A stretch of DNA of 64,000 nt from Tenebrio molitor. Lineage: Eukaryota; Arthropoda; Insecta; Coleoptera; Tenebrionidae. Below are positions 8,280-20,389 of the stretch, piece by piece (the stretch's first letter is position 1; each line of letters begins with the position of its first letter). Location: positions 17,050,001 to 17,114,000 of the forward strand of contig NC_091054.1 of the NCBI RefSeq assembly GCF_963966145.1, in the 5' to 3' direction. A program made the translations under genes and the position numbers. A model generated the notes under the pieces. That model was given only the letters and a program-made list of their open reading frames with translations. It was not told the origin of the DNA and did no database searches.

Positions 8280-8495
8280 TATATGAGGTAAGTTTGATTA
8301 ATAAACTTTTCAGTAACTGGTATTTAGCAGTTTATAAAAACCGTAAGAGTGGGGAACGCTTTAAACATAATATGTTAGGCGTGTTGTTAGAAGAGCAACT
8401 TAATTCTAGATAATCCAGTATAACGGCCTTGCCGAGGAATCTATTTTTAGACTGGCAATTATAACTTTGTTTTTCGGATGTTATTGTTTTACGTT
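8280..8495. repeat. Upstream flank shared by antifreeze genes 1 and 3
   Basis: The segment with TTCAGTAACTGGTATTTAGC, AGAGTGGGGAACGCTT and CCTTGCCGAGGAATCTATTT matches 34176-34397. Together with gene and MITE it defines a duplicated block of about 1.06 kb. Confidence 0.7.
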
Positions 8496-8688
8496 GTGTA
8501 AGAAATATTTAAATACCAATATTATACAATTTATTAATCTATCAATAAAGTAGTAAACAATTCAGGTATGAGTAAACGAGACGTGCTCCCTTATCAACAT
8601 ATGACCCTAAACCAGTGGCGGCTCGTGACTTTCGGACTTGACAGTGCTGCAGAGCCCAAGTCCAAGTACCTACCTACCTACATTGTAT

Positions 8689-8725
8689 AATTATAATTAT
8701 AATTAATTATAATTATAATTATAAA
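8689..8725. repeat. (ATAATT)n microsatellite
   Basis: A run of TATAATTA-type units spans this interval. It is low-complexity sequence with no further signal. Confidence 0.7.
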
Positions 8726-8757
8726 TAAAATAAAACGAAAGTTTTGATATTTAGATA

Positions 8758-9243
8758 CAGGGTGTAACAAAAATAAGTGCATTTATTTTATCTGTTAATA
8801 GTACTCATCAATTGCAACAACTTTTCTAAATAAAATTTCTTGGCATTTGCAAAATTGACTTGCCATTTGTCCATCTTTTATTTTGACGTGACGTTCACGT
8901 TGAATGCAATTTTATAAATCTGAACATTTTCTTAAACAGGAATCACAAAAACTGAATGTTTTTATTCCCTTCGTATTGCATTTGATGAAAAAGAAGGTCT
9001 CACTTTTGTTTGGTTTTTTGTTACCATCTTGTTTTATTTCTTAATTAAATGTAGCTAGTTAGATTAAAATCGTTTGATAGGCTGGTAAGCAAAGTTTTAG
9101 TAAATTTAAATTAATTTTAAAAACCCTTCAGAATTTGTTTTCGAAAAAAAATTACATTCATATTTAGCAAACTCGATTTATTTTTTAAATGATCGCTCGG
9201 TATTACCAGTTAAAATTAATGCACTTATTTTTGTTAGACCCGG
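8758..9243. mobile_element. 486-bp TA-flanked MITE, TIR CAGGGTGTAACAAAAATAAG
   Basis: TA at 8756-8757 and 9244-9245 flanks inverted ends. The left end is CAGGGTGTAACAAAAATAAG and the complement of the right end is CCGGGTCTAACAAAAATAAG. The interior is AT-rich and non-coding. The ends fit the Tc1/mariner superfamily. Confidence 0.75.
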
Positions 9244-9249
9244 TATAAT

Positions 9250-10480
9250 ATCCATTTTTATTATTTAATGTTAAAAAAACAATTCACTGAGCCGTTGACT
9301 TATTCATCTACTAAATCACGTCACACCATCGTCACACTTTCTGGCAGCGCGACTTGCAGCTCAGAGCCCATGCAAAACTTCCATATAATACTTGACGTTC
9401 ATTGGTCAACTCAAGGCCAAGTATGATATTCAAGCTCTGGAATGACAAATTTGCCGCGTTTATGTCGGCTGCAACGGCTAGCTGACGTCACGAGGCAAGA
9501 CAAGGAATAACGAATGTATTGTGGATTGCCGATATAATACAAAATAGTGAATATTGATAGATATAGCCGAGTCTGACGAGTTAATGAAAAATGTTCGGAA
9601 AAATGCAGATATTATTTTGTTTTGGCAAATCTTGGATTAAAAAATACAATTAATTCTAACATATTATTTTTTCAAATTACGAGTAAGTGTCGGTGCTGCA
9701 GCTCTGCAGCCCTTATTGAAAAACCGCCACTGCTCTAAACTTAAACTAGATTCCTGTGCACCCTCAATGCGGGGTATTAAAAACAAAACGAGGTAATAAA
9801 TGCGTGGTAAGGCGGGGGTGACGTATGGGTTCCCACGTTAATTCCTGAAACCATGACGCCAACCACTTCCAGCAGATGCCCTTCGAACCGAGCGTCCAGA
9901 CTAAGGATGTGAGAATTTCGTACAGTTGCTGGTTAATCATCTTTATTATTATTGTTTTAGTACACTTACATTTAGACAGTAAATATAGACCGCAAAGATA
10001 AATCGCTGATAAAAATAATCTTCGGATCCACAGCATGAAGTAGGAGACACGCAATAAATATTGTATATACTGTGCGTTCAACAATTACTTAGATAGGTGG
10101 CTATGACTTTAACAGTCTCAGATTTTTCGTATCTCTGCTGACTCAGCTAATAAACGTTAAACAACTGTCACTATAAATCAACATAAAAAAATTCATCATT
10201 GGATCGTAATGGTGTTTTCAATAACGGAGAATGGACATGCATTGCTGTTGCCTGTTTGCTGGAATTTCGGTAAAAATTTCCAAATTTAAATTGAAACAGG
10301 TATATATGCAACCAAAAATATTTCCGTGCATCCAGACCATCTGATTGTCTAGATTCGGACACATGTTCCAAATTCCAAAGGTTTCTTTGATCTAAATACT
10401 TGTATAGATATATAAATTCATTTCATTGTGACAATGTATTTAAAAAATAACGTTTATTAAATAGGTATGTATTTCAAAAG
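9250..10480. other. No gene recognised
   Basis: Non-coding. A short block near 9950-9990 (GTTTTAGTACACTTACATTT, then AACAGTAAATAT-like sequence) matches 34626-34640 plus 34882-34905, where a MITE has split it. Other open frames show no family signature. Confidence 0.35.
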
Positions 10481-10489
10481 CTATCTATG

Positions 10490-13400
10490 TTTTATTTGAA
10501 TTAAATAATATCAGAGGGATCACGTTAACTTTTTTATTTGTATTTTGTGTTGCATTTTTACCTAGTCAGGCTCGTACTCCTATGTGAATGGCTCTGTATA
10601 TCATGACAAATTCTTAGTCACATATTTCTTATTTGCTAATGAATTAATATATGTACTTACCTATTTTTTTATATCTTCGTAAGGTATCTTCGACTTGGCA
10701 TCTGCACTGATCATGCCAGAGTTTGCTATTAATATCATAGCGATTTTTCGTAACAAGTCAAGCTCCTCTTCTTCCTCAAGATTAAAATTTATAGTTAGGT
10801 ACATAATTACCCATTTACCTTTATAATAATTACTCATTACTTTAATTTCGCCTTCGGCACTGATCTGGTACAACCACTCTAGAGCAGCCTTGGCAAATGT
10901 GTCCACTTGCTCGTTTCCTTGGATTTTTGCATGTCCTTTGACCCAGGCAAAGGCTACTGTCATCCCTCTGCTTCCTAGCCGTTTAACCAGTTCCACTATG
11001 TCTAATAGGAGGTAGTTCCGCATCTGATGTTGAAGACCGTTTAGAACAGATTGCGAAACTGAGAGTATTAGTGCATTCCCGCCAGGATCATTTCCCCAGA
11101 TGAGCGCTTTATATATCGCCATGGCTTCTGCCGTGAAAATCGAGGCTTGTGGAGAAAGTTTGTAGCTCTGGACAGTTTCGGAATGTGAGGGCGGTTGCGC
11201 TAGAAAGGCACAACCGGTGCCTTCTTTCATCTTTAATCCATCGGTGTAGATTCTGATGGTGTTCGAGGGAAGCGAGTCAAACATTTTCAACAGCACTCTC
11301 GTGTTGTGGGTGGGGCAGTCGGAGTATTTTGGTGAGAATACTGACAGCAGGGTTATCAAATCGTCACATTTCTTATGAAAGGGATGCGCTGTTGGGAATT
11401 CACAGTCTCCGTGGAGAGCTGGGGGGTCGTGCATATAGACCTTCACCAAAGGTAGGAGTTTCTTTGCGTTCCAATATTGTGAGGTTAGCGCAATCACCGC
11501 GAGGTTCGTTGCTTTGCACGACAGATTTTTTTCCCCCGTACATTGCCATTTAAACAATATTTTCTTGGCTGGGAACTCCCTACGCAATGGCAGCGGCTTC
11601 TCGCCGCTTTCTGCATATGTGATCATGTTTGGCGTTGATTTCATCACACCTAGTGCTTGTCTGAGAGCCTTATGTTGGACTGTTGCCAATTGATTGAAAA
11701 CACAGACGTTCGCCGCACCGTACCAGACACATGCGTAGTCTAATATGGACCGAATATAGGCTGTGTTCAAAAGTACGCACACCTCTTGTGCGCCTCCCCA
11801 GGACCGTCTTGCGACTGCCCTGAGAAGTTTCACACCTTTCTCGCATCGAGTTTGTACGTAAGTAACGTGGGCTTTCCACGTTAGCTTCCTATCGAGATAT
11901 ACCTACACCAAGGTACTTGATTTCATTAACCATGGAAATCGTTAGGTTATTTAGTTTTAGCTGGGTGTATGGGATTTGCCGTTGTCGACAAAAGAACAAT
12001 AGTGCGGATTTCTCGGTGGAACGGGCGAATCCGTGATCTTGGCACCACCGATTTAGGATGTAGGATGTATACGGATGTATGCGATTTGTAAAAATGCCTG
12101 TGATTGCGTTGGTCGCTGCTTCTGACAGACCTGTTTGTACCAAATAGCTGCTCAGCACACTCAGGTTTACTGCATTGTATGCATCCTTTAGGTCGACGAA
12201 GAGGCAAGCCATAATCTTGTTCTCTGCTCACGCCATCTGAGCATCAATTATCAGATGTGATAAGACCTCATTGGTGCCTTTTCCTTTCCGGACCCCTAGC
12301 TGCGTTTTTGAGAGTAGTTGGTGCTCTTCCAGGTGATGTTCTAGCCTTCGCTTGATCATCCGTTCGAAAGTTTTAACTAAGCACGACAATAGCAAAATTA
12401 GACGGCAGCTCTCAGCCATGTTTGGGTTCTTATTGGGTTTGCAGAACAAACAAATCACTAAGGTTTTGAGCGCCTCTGAAATTATATTGTGTAGCCAACA
12501 ATCCTTAAATATCTCCAACATGTAGCATTTGGCTGTTGGCGATAGGTGATCTAGCATCGAATAGTTGATCCTGTCATAACGAGGAGAGCTGTTCGCGGTC
12601 GTTTTCAACGCACGGTTTAATTCCGTTGGTCCGAACAGCCTATCCAAGTGGGGACATACCCTTGTCCTTGTTGTGGCTGCGGTACTGTCTCGATGCACGG
12701 CGGGAGGCGCCACCTTGTTCAATATGTCTTCTAACATAATCGGAGTCAGCTGAGATTTTTGTTGTCCGGCTGTTGGTGTGAACCGCTTCGCCATCGCCCT
12801 GATTTCTCCTATGGGCTTGTTTTTGTCAAGTGAACTCACATAAGCTTTCCATCCATCCCTTGCGATTTGCTTAAAGGCTCTCTTACACCAGGCGTCTTTA
12901 TTCTTGTATTTTGAGAAATTATCAGGAGTCATGTTGGCTTTATATTTTTTAAATGCCAGGTCTCTCCTTAACTAGGTTTGTGCACACTGCGTCCCACCAT
13001 GGCGGGTTTTCGCACTGAGCTCTCTTGATCTTCGTTCTGAGGATGGCGACATTGGCGGCCTTTGTAATCAATTTAAGAAGATGCTCCGCTTTTTCTGTCA
13101 GCCTCTCTTTCAGATCCAGATGTCTCTTGATTTCAGACTGATATCTCGACCAATCTGCTTTGGTTTCGTTCCAGAACAAATATGTTTTACGAACGTTCAG
13201 ATGGTGATTCTCGGAATATTCTATGAGAATGGGCAGATGATCGGAGCCTAGGGGGTCCTCTAGAACATTCCAGGAACATTTTAATGCAACGTTTGTTGAT
13301 GCCAAGGTGAAGTCAAGGGCGGGATTCATGTATTACCGCCCGTATTGAGCACAACGTATTCGATTTCACTTAGAACCTGGTCGACAAAAAAGGTCCCTTC

Positions 13401-14176
13401 AGGGCTACTTCCTCCACACCCCCATAGGACATGATGCAGATTAAAATCGCCACCGATCAGGGCGCTCGCATGCACCCGCTTGACCAGATTACACCAATCA
13501 GTAGCTGTGACGTTAAGACTTGGTGGTCTATAGATCGCTAGCAAGGTCAGATTTAACTCTTTAATTCGGACCCCTACCACTTCTAGAGCACTTTGTATAG
13601 TGAGGGTTTGATAGTTATATCGCGCGTTGAAATGAAATCCTGGGCTGAGTAGGCGTTGGAAAAATTAAATCGTTTAGAACAGTGTAAAGTTTGAATTTCC
13701 CGCCGTTTGACACGAATGACATTTGATTATGTTTAATCGGGACATAGTTGAACATGTTTGTTTTCAGCAAAGGGTGCCCTTAGATATTTGATTCGAGAAC
13801 AGGAATCGTTAAGTTACTCTATTTTTAATGTAAAACATTGCAAAGAAAGAAAAAAAGAAGCTCTTTTTTGGCTCTAAATTTTAGGTTAGCTGTCAACATG
13901 CTCCAATTAATCTACGCTTTAAAAAAGCACAACAATTGACCGTTTCCAACGCCTCCCCAGCCCAGGATTTCATTTCAACGCCCGATACTTATTGGACACT
14001 AGAATCGCCACGCCTCCTTTCCCGTCGGGACCTCGACCCTTCCGAATGCAAATATAGGAGCTTATCTTGAAGGTATGTCTCGACTTTTAGGTAATTTAAC
14101 AGATTTGATTTGTTAGCAACAATGGAACGCGCTTTCCATTGCAAAACCCTAGCTTTATGTTTATGTTGGTTGGCCA
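10490..14176 (-). pseudogene. I-clade LINE ORF2: endonuclease, reverse transcriptase, RNase H (decayed)
   Basis: Reading leftwards from an ATG near 14176: endonuclease start (VLQWKARSI), a gap holding a MITE, endonuclease GGDFNLHH (13326-13580) and SDHLPILIE (12949-13329), RT fingers (12228-12932), RT motif FVDLKDAYNAVN (11889-12212), then RNase H (10661-11833) with YTDG, FTAEAMA and WVKGHAKIQGNEQVD. The YADD box has been deleted between 12060 and 12090. One RNase H aspartate is Val (LSVSQSV). The 3' end near 10490 is set by a short truncated copy at 35828-36006. The domain order fits the I clade. Confidence 0.85.
13620..13985. mobile_element. 366-bp MITE inserted in the I-clade LINE
   Basis: Inverted ends run from GCGTTGAAATGAAATCCTGG through AGGCGTTGGAAA on the left. 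The right end has the complement (GAAACGGTC spacer, then TTTCCAACGCCT and CATTTCAACGC). TA at 13618-13619 and 13986-13987 flanks it. It splits the endonuclease domain of the LINE. Confidence 0.75.
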
Positions 14177-14299
14177 TGGTTGCTTTTAAGGAGTTCATCT
14201 AACAGGGTTTTAATAGTTTTTCCGAAAGTATTAATAATGCCTTCCAAATCTTTTCCTGTGAAGGAAGTGCGAATCGAATCCATTACACCTTTATGTAGG

Positions 14300-15516
14300 A
14301 TTGTTTTAAGTTTTTCTATTTCACTAACCGCGAATGGGTTATGGGCTGTCCCGCGAAATTCATCTTACTTGGACCCGTCGGGAGAGGTTCAGGATTATTT
14401 TCGATTTTTTTTCTTTTGGTTGGATTAAATGGATGGTTGTGTTGGATGCATCCAGATGAGGTGTTCTGGGTCAAGGATGGTTTAGCTTTTCGGTTTGGCA
14501 AAGGTGGGAAGAGCTCGTTTAGTCCTGAGAGTGGTTCTGAATTTAAAAAGGGAGTGCGGATTTGTGTTTTTGTTACAGTCGCAAAGGAAGGATTTTTTAA
14601 TTGCAAACTGTTTTTGATGATATGGGCAATATTTAGCTGTTGACGTTTCGCAATACACACAGAATTTAACTCGACAGCATTCGCATTCCGTAGCCTGCTC
14701 TTTACCACACGTTTTATAGCGCGACCTACTGTTACATTGGCTGGATATACGTCCAAACCTTAAGCAATTGGACCACCTTGAATAAAGTTTGGTAGGGCAT
14801 TTAATGTAATTTATTGTCACCGTTTTTGGTATCGAGAGCCCCGCTAATGTCACTACTACTGTTTGCCAAGGGATTTTAATTTTTTACCCGTCCTGTTCAA
14901 CAAGCGAGGTTATACGCCTAACACCCAAAACTGGGACTTCAGATTCAATTAGGGTTGTTAACTGGGATTCCGTCAACTTTATGTCTACTCCTCGTACAAT
15001 CGCTTTTTTTCTGTAAGGTGCTGGAGAATGTACGCGGTTAGTTCATTATCACTAAATAATTTTTTCCGAACCAATGAGTTTGCTGCCAGGGCAGTTTTGA
15101 GCACTATTTTCAGCCTATTTCTTCCTGATCTACAAATTTCCGTTGTTTCGTTTTTAACCCACTGTAATTCTCTTAACAGTCCCCCCGGGATGGACCCTAC
15201 CGACATTTAAAGTATTATGCTCTACATAGACTACATACGGCCCAATATCTGTTGTTCGATATTTTAGATTAACATTTGTCTCTATTTTTTTAAATTCCCT
15301 ATTTTCGGGATTTTGACGTGTCTTATTTAATTCTTCGGCCTGTTTAGACTCATTTAAACCGTTTTCATTACTGTGACTATCCTCGTTGTCACTATCATGA
15401 TCCAGCCGGCCATCACCACCGTCTACCACACTAAAATTATCGTCGCCTTCCCTTCTTATTCTAACCACTATGCTATTCCCTCCACCAGGGTCATCCTTCC
15501 CATCGCCATGCCCCAT
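14300..15516 (-). pseudogene. I-clade LINE ORF1 (zinc-knuckle nucleic-acid-binding protein), decayed
   Basis: ATG at 15516 opens an acidic, Asn/Asp-rich N-terminus followed by YRTTDIGPYVVYVEHN and LNVGRVHPGG, then after frameshifts GRNRLKIVLKTALAANSLV (14985-15206). Next come cysteine motifs (14482-14853, CLRFGRISSQC and CGKEQATEC) and a Pro/Asn-rich tail (14316-14756). This is the usual ORF1 layout of insect I-type elements: an RNA-binding fold followed by CCHC knuckles. At least three frame changes are needed. It belongs with the ORF2 remains at 10490-14176. Confidence 0.7.
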
Positions 15517-15529
15517 GGCGAGGGCGGAC

Positions 15530-16040
15530 TTACTTTAACTTACTTTAACTTATTGATTAATTGATTTAAATTACCTTTCTTTTGTAATAAAATAAAGGTT
15601 GTTTATACTTTAGCTAAAAACTTATCTGTTCGCTCTGCTTCGCTGATAGTCACGGTCAACACATCCGCTTCACTTGCTAGCCGAACTCGGACTGTGTCTT
15701 GCATCAAAGCTTTCAAGGATAACTCTCTTAATTTAAAATACAGATATTTTAGACGGTGAAGGTTCAATTAGTAAGTATAAAATTACTTCAAGTTAAAAAT
15801 TATAATTTTAACACATGTTTTCTTTATTGAAAATTAAGCGCAATTATTATTATTAGATTGTTAAACATTAAAAAATAGGTGTCTACACAAGCAATTAACT
15901 AAATCATTCGTCTGATTCAACGAAATGATTAGATTTTGTTGTTAAAAATTTAATCTAAATTTTAAAGGCATTTGAGTAGTCACCGTTTGAAACAATTGAT
16001 GAAAAGTTGCCAACCAACATTTGGTACACCTCTCAAAATT
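15530..16040. other. Non-coding spacer with a small repeat
   Basis: TTACTTTAAC is repeated at 15530-15550. A block near 15705-15735 (ATCAAAGCTTTCAAGGATAA) recurs near 18260. No gene is recognised. Confidence 0.35.
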
Positions 16041-16047
16041 TCGTTTA

Positions 16048-16910
16048 TCGTTGTTCATTTATTGTTAATCACGCAATTGGGAGCATTGTTACGTTTTAGT
16101 TTTTGTTATCATAAAATCTTATAATTTTTATACATTATACTCGTAGTTCTTACTACATTGTCATCGACCTTGCCTGGGAGTGAGCAACGGCACTCACCAA
16201 CGACTTTTTGTGCGAGGTTCTTCTCCGACTCTTATCGCTAATAGATTTTTTTAATTTTGTTTGTATTTTGAAGCGAGGAAGGAATCCGAAGACCTCCCCG
16301 CTAGTGTGGGCGGCGTAGCTGTACTAGCGCCCGTCGAAAGGATCGGTTATCCTTCCTCCTTCCTTTAGTTTTTTTTTTTTTTGTTTTTCATTTTCTTTTA
16401 CTTCGAATTTTCTTTTTGTCGATAGCGGACTCGGAGAAGGACTCTTCAGGCGTTATCGTTTACTTTTGTTGTTGGATCCCTTCGGATCTAGAGAGGGTTA
16501 CTTCACATTTACCTCTTCTTTTGGTGAATAAATATCTTATTTTCGATACCGTTGTATTATTACTCTCCCGAACTCCGGGTAGCATCTCCATCCAGGGTAT
16601 CGATCATCAATTCTCGAGGTGCCAATTAAAATTTAAATCGTTATTAATTCCAGTTCCTTTAGGGAACTCGGAAGGAAAAGGAACAAATTTTAATAACATA
16701 ACAGTACCTATCATACAAACTAATAGGACAAATTCTCATTTTATCCTATTTTTCATCGAAAACACACCATTTATCATAAAATGTGATGAAATCAGCGGAA
16801 TCTAAGGTAAAATTATTTATATTAGTTTATTATTGTCCGATAACCATTTGTCTCCCAGTACAAAATAATCCCCCTTGGGAGGCAAAGGTACAGATCGGAT
16901 AGAATACACA
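16048..16910 (+). repeat. 3' flank of antifreeze gene 2, shared with genes 1 and 3
   Basis: 16048-16510 matches the gene 1 flank (7015-7410). 16817-16910 matches the gene 3 flank (33245-33340) and the relic at 50530-50655, with landmarks TTATTATTGTCCGATAACC and GGACAGATCGG-like sequence. The stretch 16510-16815 has no partner in the window. An open frame there (16416-16805) lies mostly in repeat sequence and I do not believe it is a gene. Confidence 0.55.
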
Positions 16911-16954
16911 TTAAGCTTAGAATTATGTTTTAGCTTAGATAACAATACTTGGGT

Positions 16955-16960
16955 TTTATT
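16955..16960 (-). terminator. Polyadenylation signal AATAAA of antifreeze gene 2
   Basis: AATAAA on the minus strand lies 21 nt beyond the stop, in the same context as gene 1 (GGGTTTTATTATTG on the plus strand). Confidence 0.65.
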
Positions 16961-16980
16961 ATTGTTGACAATAAAAAAAC

Positions 16981-17283
16981 TTAACGTCCGGGACATCCTG
17001 TTGAATTGGTACAGGCTGTAGCTTTGTAACAGTTGGTTGAGTCAGTGCATGTTGTGGCTTCAAAACAGTCTGTAGACCCAGTACAGGTTACTGCGTTGAT
17101 ACAATTTTTAGAATCGGTACACGTTACTGCATTTGGACAGTTTCCACAACCAGTGCATGCTTCTGTACAACTAGTACAATCAGCACCCCCAGTGCATTGG
17201 CAATAATACTCGGTACACAAACACATAACTATAACTGCTATTACTAACCAGTTTTTTGTAAAAGCACACGTTTTGAATGCCAT
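16981..17283 (-). CDS. AFP: Antifreeze (thermal hysteresis) protein, gene 2 (short form)
   Basis: The 100-residue precursor has a signal peptide at residues 1-28 and a mature part of 72 residues, one 12-residue loop shorter than the common 84-residue Tenebrio isoform represented by gene 3. Three loops have TCT. The last has ACT (KATACTNS). Two non-standard capping loops with closely spaced Cys (CTSCTEACTGCGNC) open the mature part, as in genes 1 and 3. Fewer loops mean a smaller ice-binding face, so lower activity is plausible but not shown. The frame is intact, with TATA box and poly(A) signal in place. Confidence 0.95.
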   Translation of the reverse strand: MAFKTCAFTKNWLVIAVIVMCLCTEYYCQCTGGADCTSCTEACTGCGNCPNAVTCTDSKNCINAVTCTGSTDCFEATTCTDSTNCYKATACTNSTGCPGR

Positions 17284-17324
17284 AGTTTTTGTATTATTGT
17301 TATTTATCTTGCTGTTTACTTCGG

Positions 17325-17361
17325 TCGACTGCTGAATTCTCCTCTACGCTCTGCTATATAA
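17325..17361 (-). promoter_or_regulatory. TATA box and initiator of antifreeze gene 2
   Basis: TATATAGCAG on the minus strand (TATA 17355-17360), then TTCAGCAGTC about 25 bp downstream, at the same spacing as gene 1. Similarity with the gene 1 and 3 upstream flanks ends near 17445, so this copy lacks the upstream MITE. Confidence 0.65.
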
Positions 17362-17449
17362 CTTATTTTATTATCTTGTTTACCCAATAGTTACAATAAC
17401 ATGTTGCTGTATTAGGAGAAAAATATTCCGATTTTATAAAAACATTACC

Positions 17450-17810
17450 TAGAAAGGAATTATTAAATAATGCAACAACCACAGAATCAAAACAGATGTC
17501 AATGTGAAAAACCAACAGAAAGTCAAAGTTGGTATGTTGGTATGAGCCATGAATTATTATTTGATGGTTACTACTTATTAGGTTGGCACCGTCAATTACT
17601 ATTTCCTAAAAACTCTTTGATTTTTCACAATTTCATTTAACCAAGTGGATATGACATTTATGTCAAAATTTACGAAACTGCACAGTTGACAATGTTTTAC
17701 GTTTTTTAATTCAAGAAACAAATATCCACGTTAGCGTTGCAAATGTATTATGGTTTGCATTTTCAATTCCGCCGGGTTCATTATCACTCGTGAAATACCC
17801 TGTATAAGGT
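17450..17810. other. No feature recognised
   Basis: AT-rich unique-looking sequence upstream of antifreeze gene 2. No repeat partner or coding signature is visible. Confidence 0.35.
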
Positions 17811-17815
17811 GATTC

Positions 17816-18006
17816 ACATAACTTTCCAACCCTGACGAAATTTAAATGCAGCCAGTAATACGTTTTTCATTCATAACTTGATTGAAAAACATGAATAATT
17901 TTAAACTTTTGTATGGTTTGGACATCTCTCACAAAAGTCTTGTTTATAAATAATGGCAGTAATCGACAATATTTTTTTTAATTTAAAGAAACTGACTCTT
18001 CATGTA
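17816..18006. repeat. Transposon end repeat shared with 19530-19710
   Basis: Both copies begin near GTGATTCACATAACTTT and continue with CTGACGAAATTTAAATGCAG, AATACGTTTT and TTTGTATGG. The start resembles the TIR of the CAGGGTGATTC mariner-type elements, so these are probably one-ended fragments of such an element. Confidence 0.5.
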
Positions 18007-18218
18007 CGGTCGGTGGACAAATAAAACTGGGACACTCAAAATTTAATCTATGTAAAACAGACCATTGAATTGTCAATATATCTGTCAGTGTCTATATAAT
18101 ATGTCATACCAAAGTTAACCTAAAGTTAACCATAAAGCCGTAATTAAACAATGCAAATTTGTAAATTTTGACTTATGTGATTGTCATTTTTGTCCCAGTT
18201 TTATTTGTCCATCGACTG
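18007..18218. mobile_element. 212-bp TA-flanked MITE, TIR GGTGGACAAATAAAACTGGG
   Basis: TA at 18005-18006 and 18219-18220. The left end is CGGTCGGTGGACAAATAAAA and the complement of the right end is CAGTCGATGGACAAATAAAA, both continuing CTGGGACA. The interior is non-coding. Confidence 0.75.
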
Positions 18219-18479
18219 TACATAAATATTATTATCTAATTAATATTCAGTTGGTATTGTATCAAAGCTTTCTAGGATAACTCTCTTGTCATACACGAAA
18301 CCAATTCTTTTTTTAATTTCTATTTTATTTTTAAGGTCTTTAGTTTTAGTAACTCTGGTAATTCGATGATATTGTTTACTGATTTTATTGCCTTTTCTAA
18401 ATTTTCTAAAATATCATTAAGGTAGACTATCTGAATTTGTAGGGTGGTTTCGAATGTATATATTTATTGTAAATGTACC

Positions 18480-18780
18480 AAAGTGATTTAGAAAACACGG
18501 GTCGAGCTTCCACGGAGGTGTCGTCAGGGGGACCTGGTGATGAAGAGGGCTTGGGATGTCAGGGTAAACGCAGTGTCCACTTGTCGGCTTGCTTTAGATT
18601 CGGAAAAGACCAGTGACCACAGAGGGTGCTGCTGGAGGAGAAAGAGTTGTGTCACCGAAGCAAGCGCAACTGATGCATCAAGATTCAGATTCAGATTCAA
18701 ATACATTTATTCAGTTGTTTGTGTAATACATGTCATGATAAATAAACTAGGCAAAAATGAATAGGGAATTTTTCCATTTT
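18480..18780 (+). repeat. Probable retroposon 3' end with AGATTC tandem tail
   Basis: A GC-richer block (18485-18680) ends in tandem AGATTCAGATTC units and AAATACATTTATT, which looks like the simple-repeat tail of a non-LTR retroposon or SINE. No domain can be identified in the short open frame. Confidence 0.35.
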
Positions 18781-18980
18781 TGAATTTTTTATAAATACAG
18801 TTTAAAATTTGTAATGAAATGTGGTAGAAATATAAATATATACACATTAAATGTAATGTTTCAAATACTTGTAACATTTTAAATTTATCTAGTGTTTAAG
18901 AATACGTGGGAGGATTGGGGGAATTATTTTGCTTTCCAAGAAAAATTGTGGAATTCCCTATTCATTTTTGCCTAGTTTAT
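18741..18980. repeat. Widely spaced inverted repeat
   Basis: TAAACTAGGCAAAAATGAAT at 18741 and its complement ATTCATTTTTGCCTAGTTTA ending near 18980 form about 30-bp arms with about 160 bp between them. Inside is AT-rich DNA. It may be a MITE or a rearranged retroposon tail. Confidence 0.55.
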
Positions 18981-18999
18981 TTTATAACAGTATAATGTG

Positions 19000-19330
19000 T
19001 AGTGTAGCTGCCGCTGAGGGTTATGGCCTTTTCAGCAGGATGCATCAAGAGGATGCAATTTCTTTTATACCCTCGTCCGATGGCCTGAGGGCATGCAAAA
19101 GAGCGCGCGGAAACTTGACCAATGGGTGAGATCCTGGCTAAGAGCGAGAGCCGCACCGGGAAGATGGAGTGGCGCCCTTGAGAGCGTACTAGTGGAGCGT
19201 CACGGAACTATTCCCAGTCGCGAAGGTGTATTTACGTTACAAATTAATATTGTTGAACGTTTTATATTTTAATGTAATTTTTTTTATTTTACCTGTAATC
19301 GTCTTACAACAATAACTCTTTGGACCTGTT
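19000..19330 (+). repeat. GC-richer retroelement-like fragment
   Basis: The block 19010-19220 differs in composition from its surroundings and is followed by an A/T-rich tail. In one frame GKMEWRP-like sequence hints at a LINE C-terminus, but it is too short and broken to assign. Confidence 0.25.
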
Positions 19331-19529
19331 GATACCCAGTCAATAAATCTATTGGTACATTCTTACCTAATTCATCGGTCCAATCTCCCAATAAACATCC
19401 TGTTTTCACACTACTTTACCATCGTCTTTATACGAGTAGGTATACAATGTTATCTGTGTCATTTATCGATCCAATCTCCTAATAAACATCCTGTTTGTTT
19501 CGACACTACTTTTACCATTGCCTACACAG

Positions 19530-19820
19530 GCTGATTCACATAACTTTTCGACCCTGACGAAGTTTAAATGCAGCCAGTAATACGTTTATCATTGAAAACT
19601 TGACGTTTGTATGGTCTGGACATCCCTCACAAAAATCTAAATTATCAAAATTTAAAAATAGGAGTAATTGACGGTTTTTTTTTCAAGAAACTGACACTCA
19701 CCATATATCAAAAGCATATCGACACGAGCCGTTAGCCGAGTCGTTAGCAGGTCGAACACCTAAAAAGTGACAGCGCAAGAACATTGAACAACGTTTTTCG
19801 TGTTCGTTTAGGCAAAGTTT
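19530..19820. repeat. Transposon-end repeat followed by foldback remnant
   Basis: 19530-19710 matches 17816-18006. Then 19715-19820 matches the right half of the foldback at 35235-35410 (GCCGTTAGCCGAGTCG-like loop, CCTAAAAAGTGACAGCG, AACGTTTTTCGTGTTCG). Confidence 0.5.
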
Positions 19821-20389
19821 AAAAAAAACATTAATAAAGTGTAAATTTTGAGTTTATCTTTGACAGATGTCAAATTAGGTTATTATAAATAAAGTCCATT
19901 TATACTAAGACTCTACCATCGATTTGTTCAGTTTTCAAAAATGCACATAATTTAATTGTTTTCGTCTGACATAGGTAAAACGAGACAAATAGAATGCAAA
20001 CACCTTGATTTTTTTTGAGCAGCAATTGTGGCGTCATCTGCTGAATTGTGGACCTTGCAATATTCCATATCCTATTGCTATTATTATTTTATTTTTATTA
20101 TGTAATCATTATTTAAAAATATAATTAAAAAAAGCTTTGTTTCATTCACTGATCGCAAAAAAAAGCAGAGTATGCAGAACAGATGATCGTATGAACTTGA
20201 AATTTTGGTGACAATTTGAGATCGGATAAAACAATGAATGGTAATAATTTCAAAAACATCCGTATTTAGGAAAGGTTAAAAAAATAATAATGCGTGGTAT
20301 CTCCTCTCAAACGAATGCATTCATTTAAACGCCGGGACATACTTAAAATTAAATGATCAATTTCTGTTTGCTGTGTTTCATCCCAAGTT

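Noticed and set aside
16416..16805. 129-codon open frame downstream of antifreeze gene 2
   Set aside because: Its first part lies in a dispersed repeat that is frameshifted at the gene 1 copy, and there is no recognisable motif.
18480..19220. LINE open reading frame
   Set aside because: GC-richer blocks and simple-repeat tails suggest retroposon ends, but no RT or endonuclease motif can be read in any frame.
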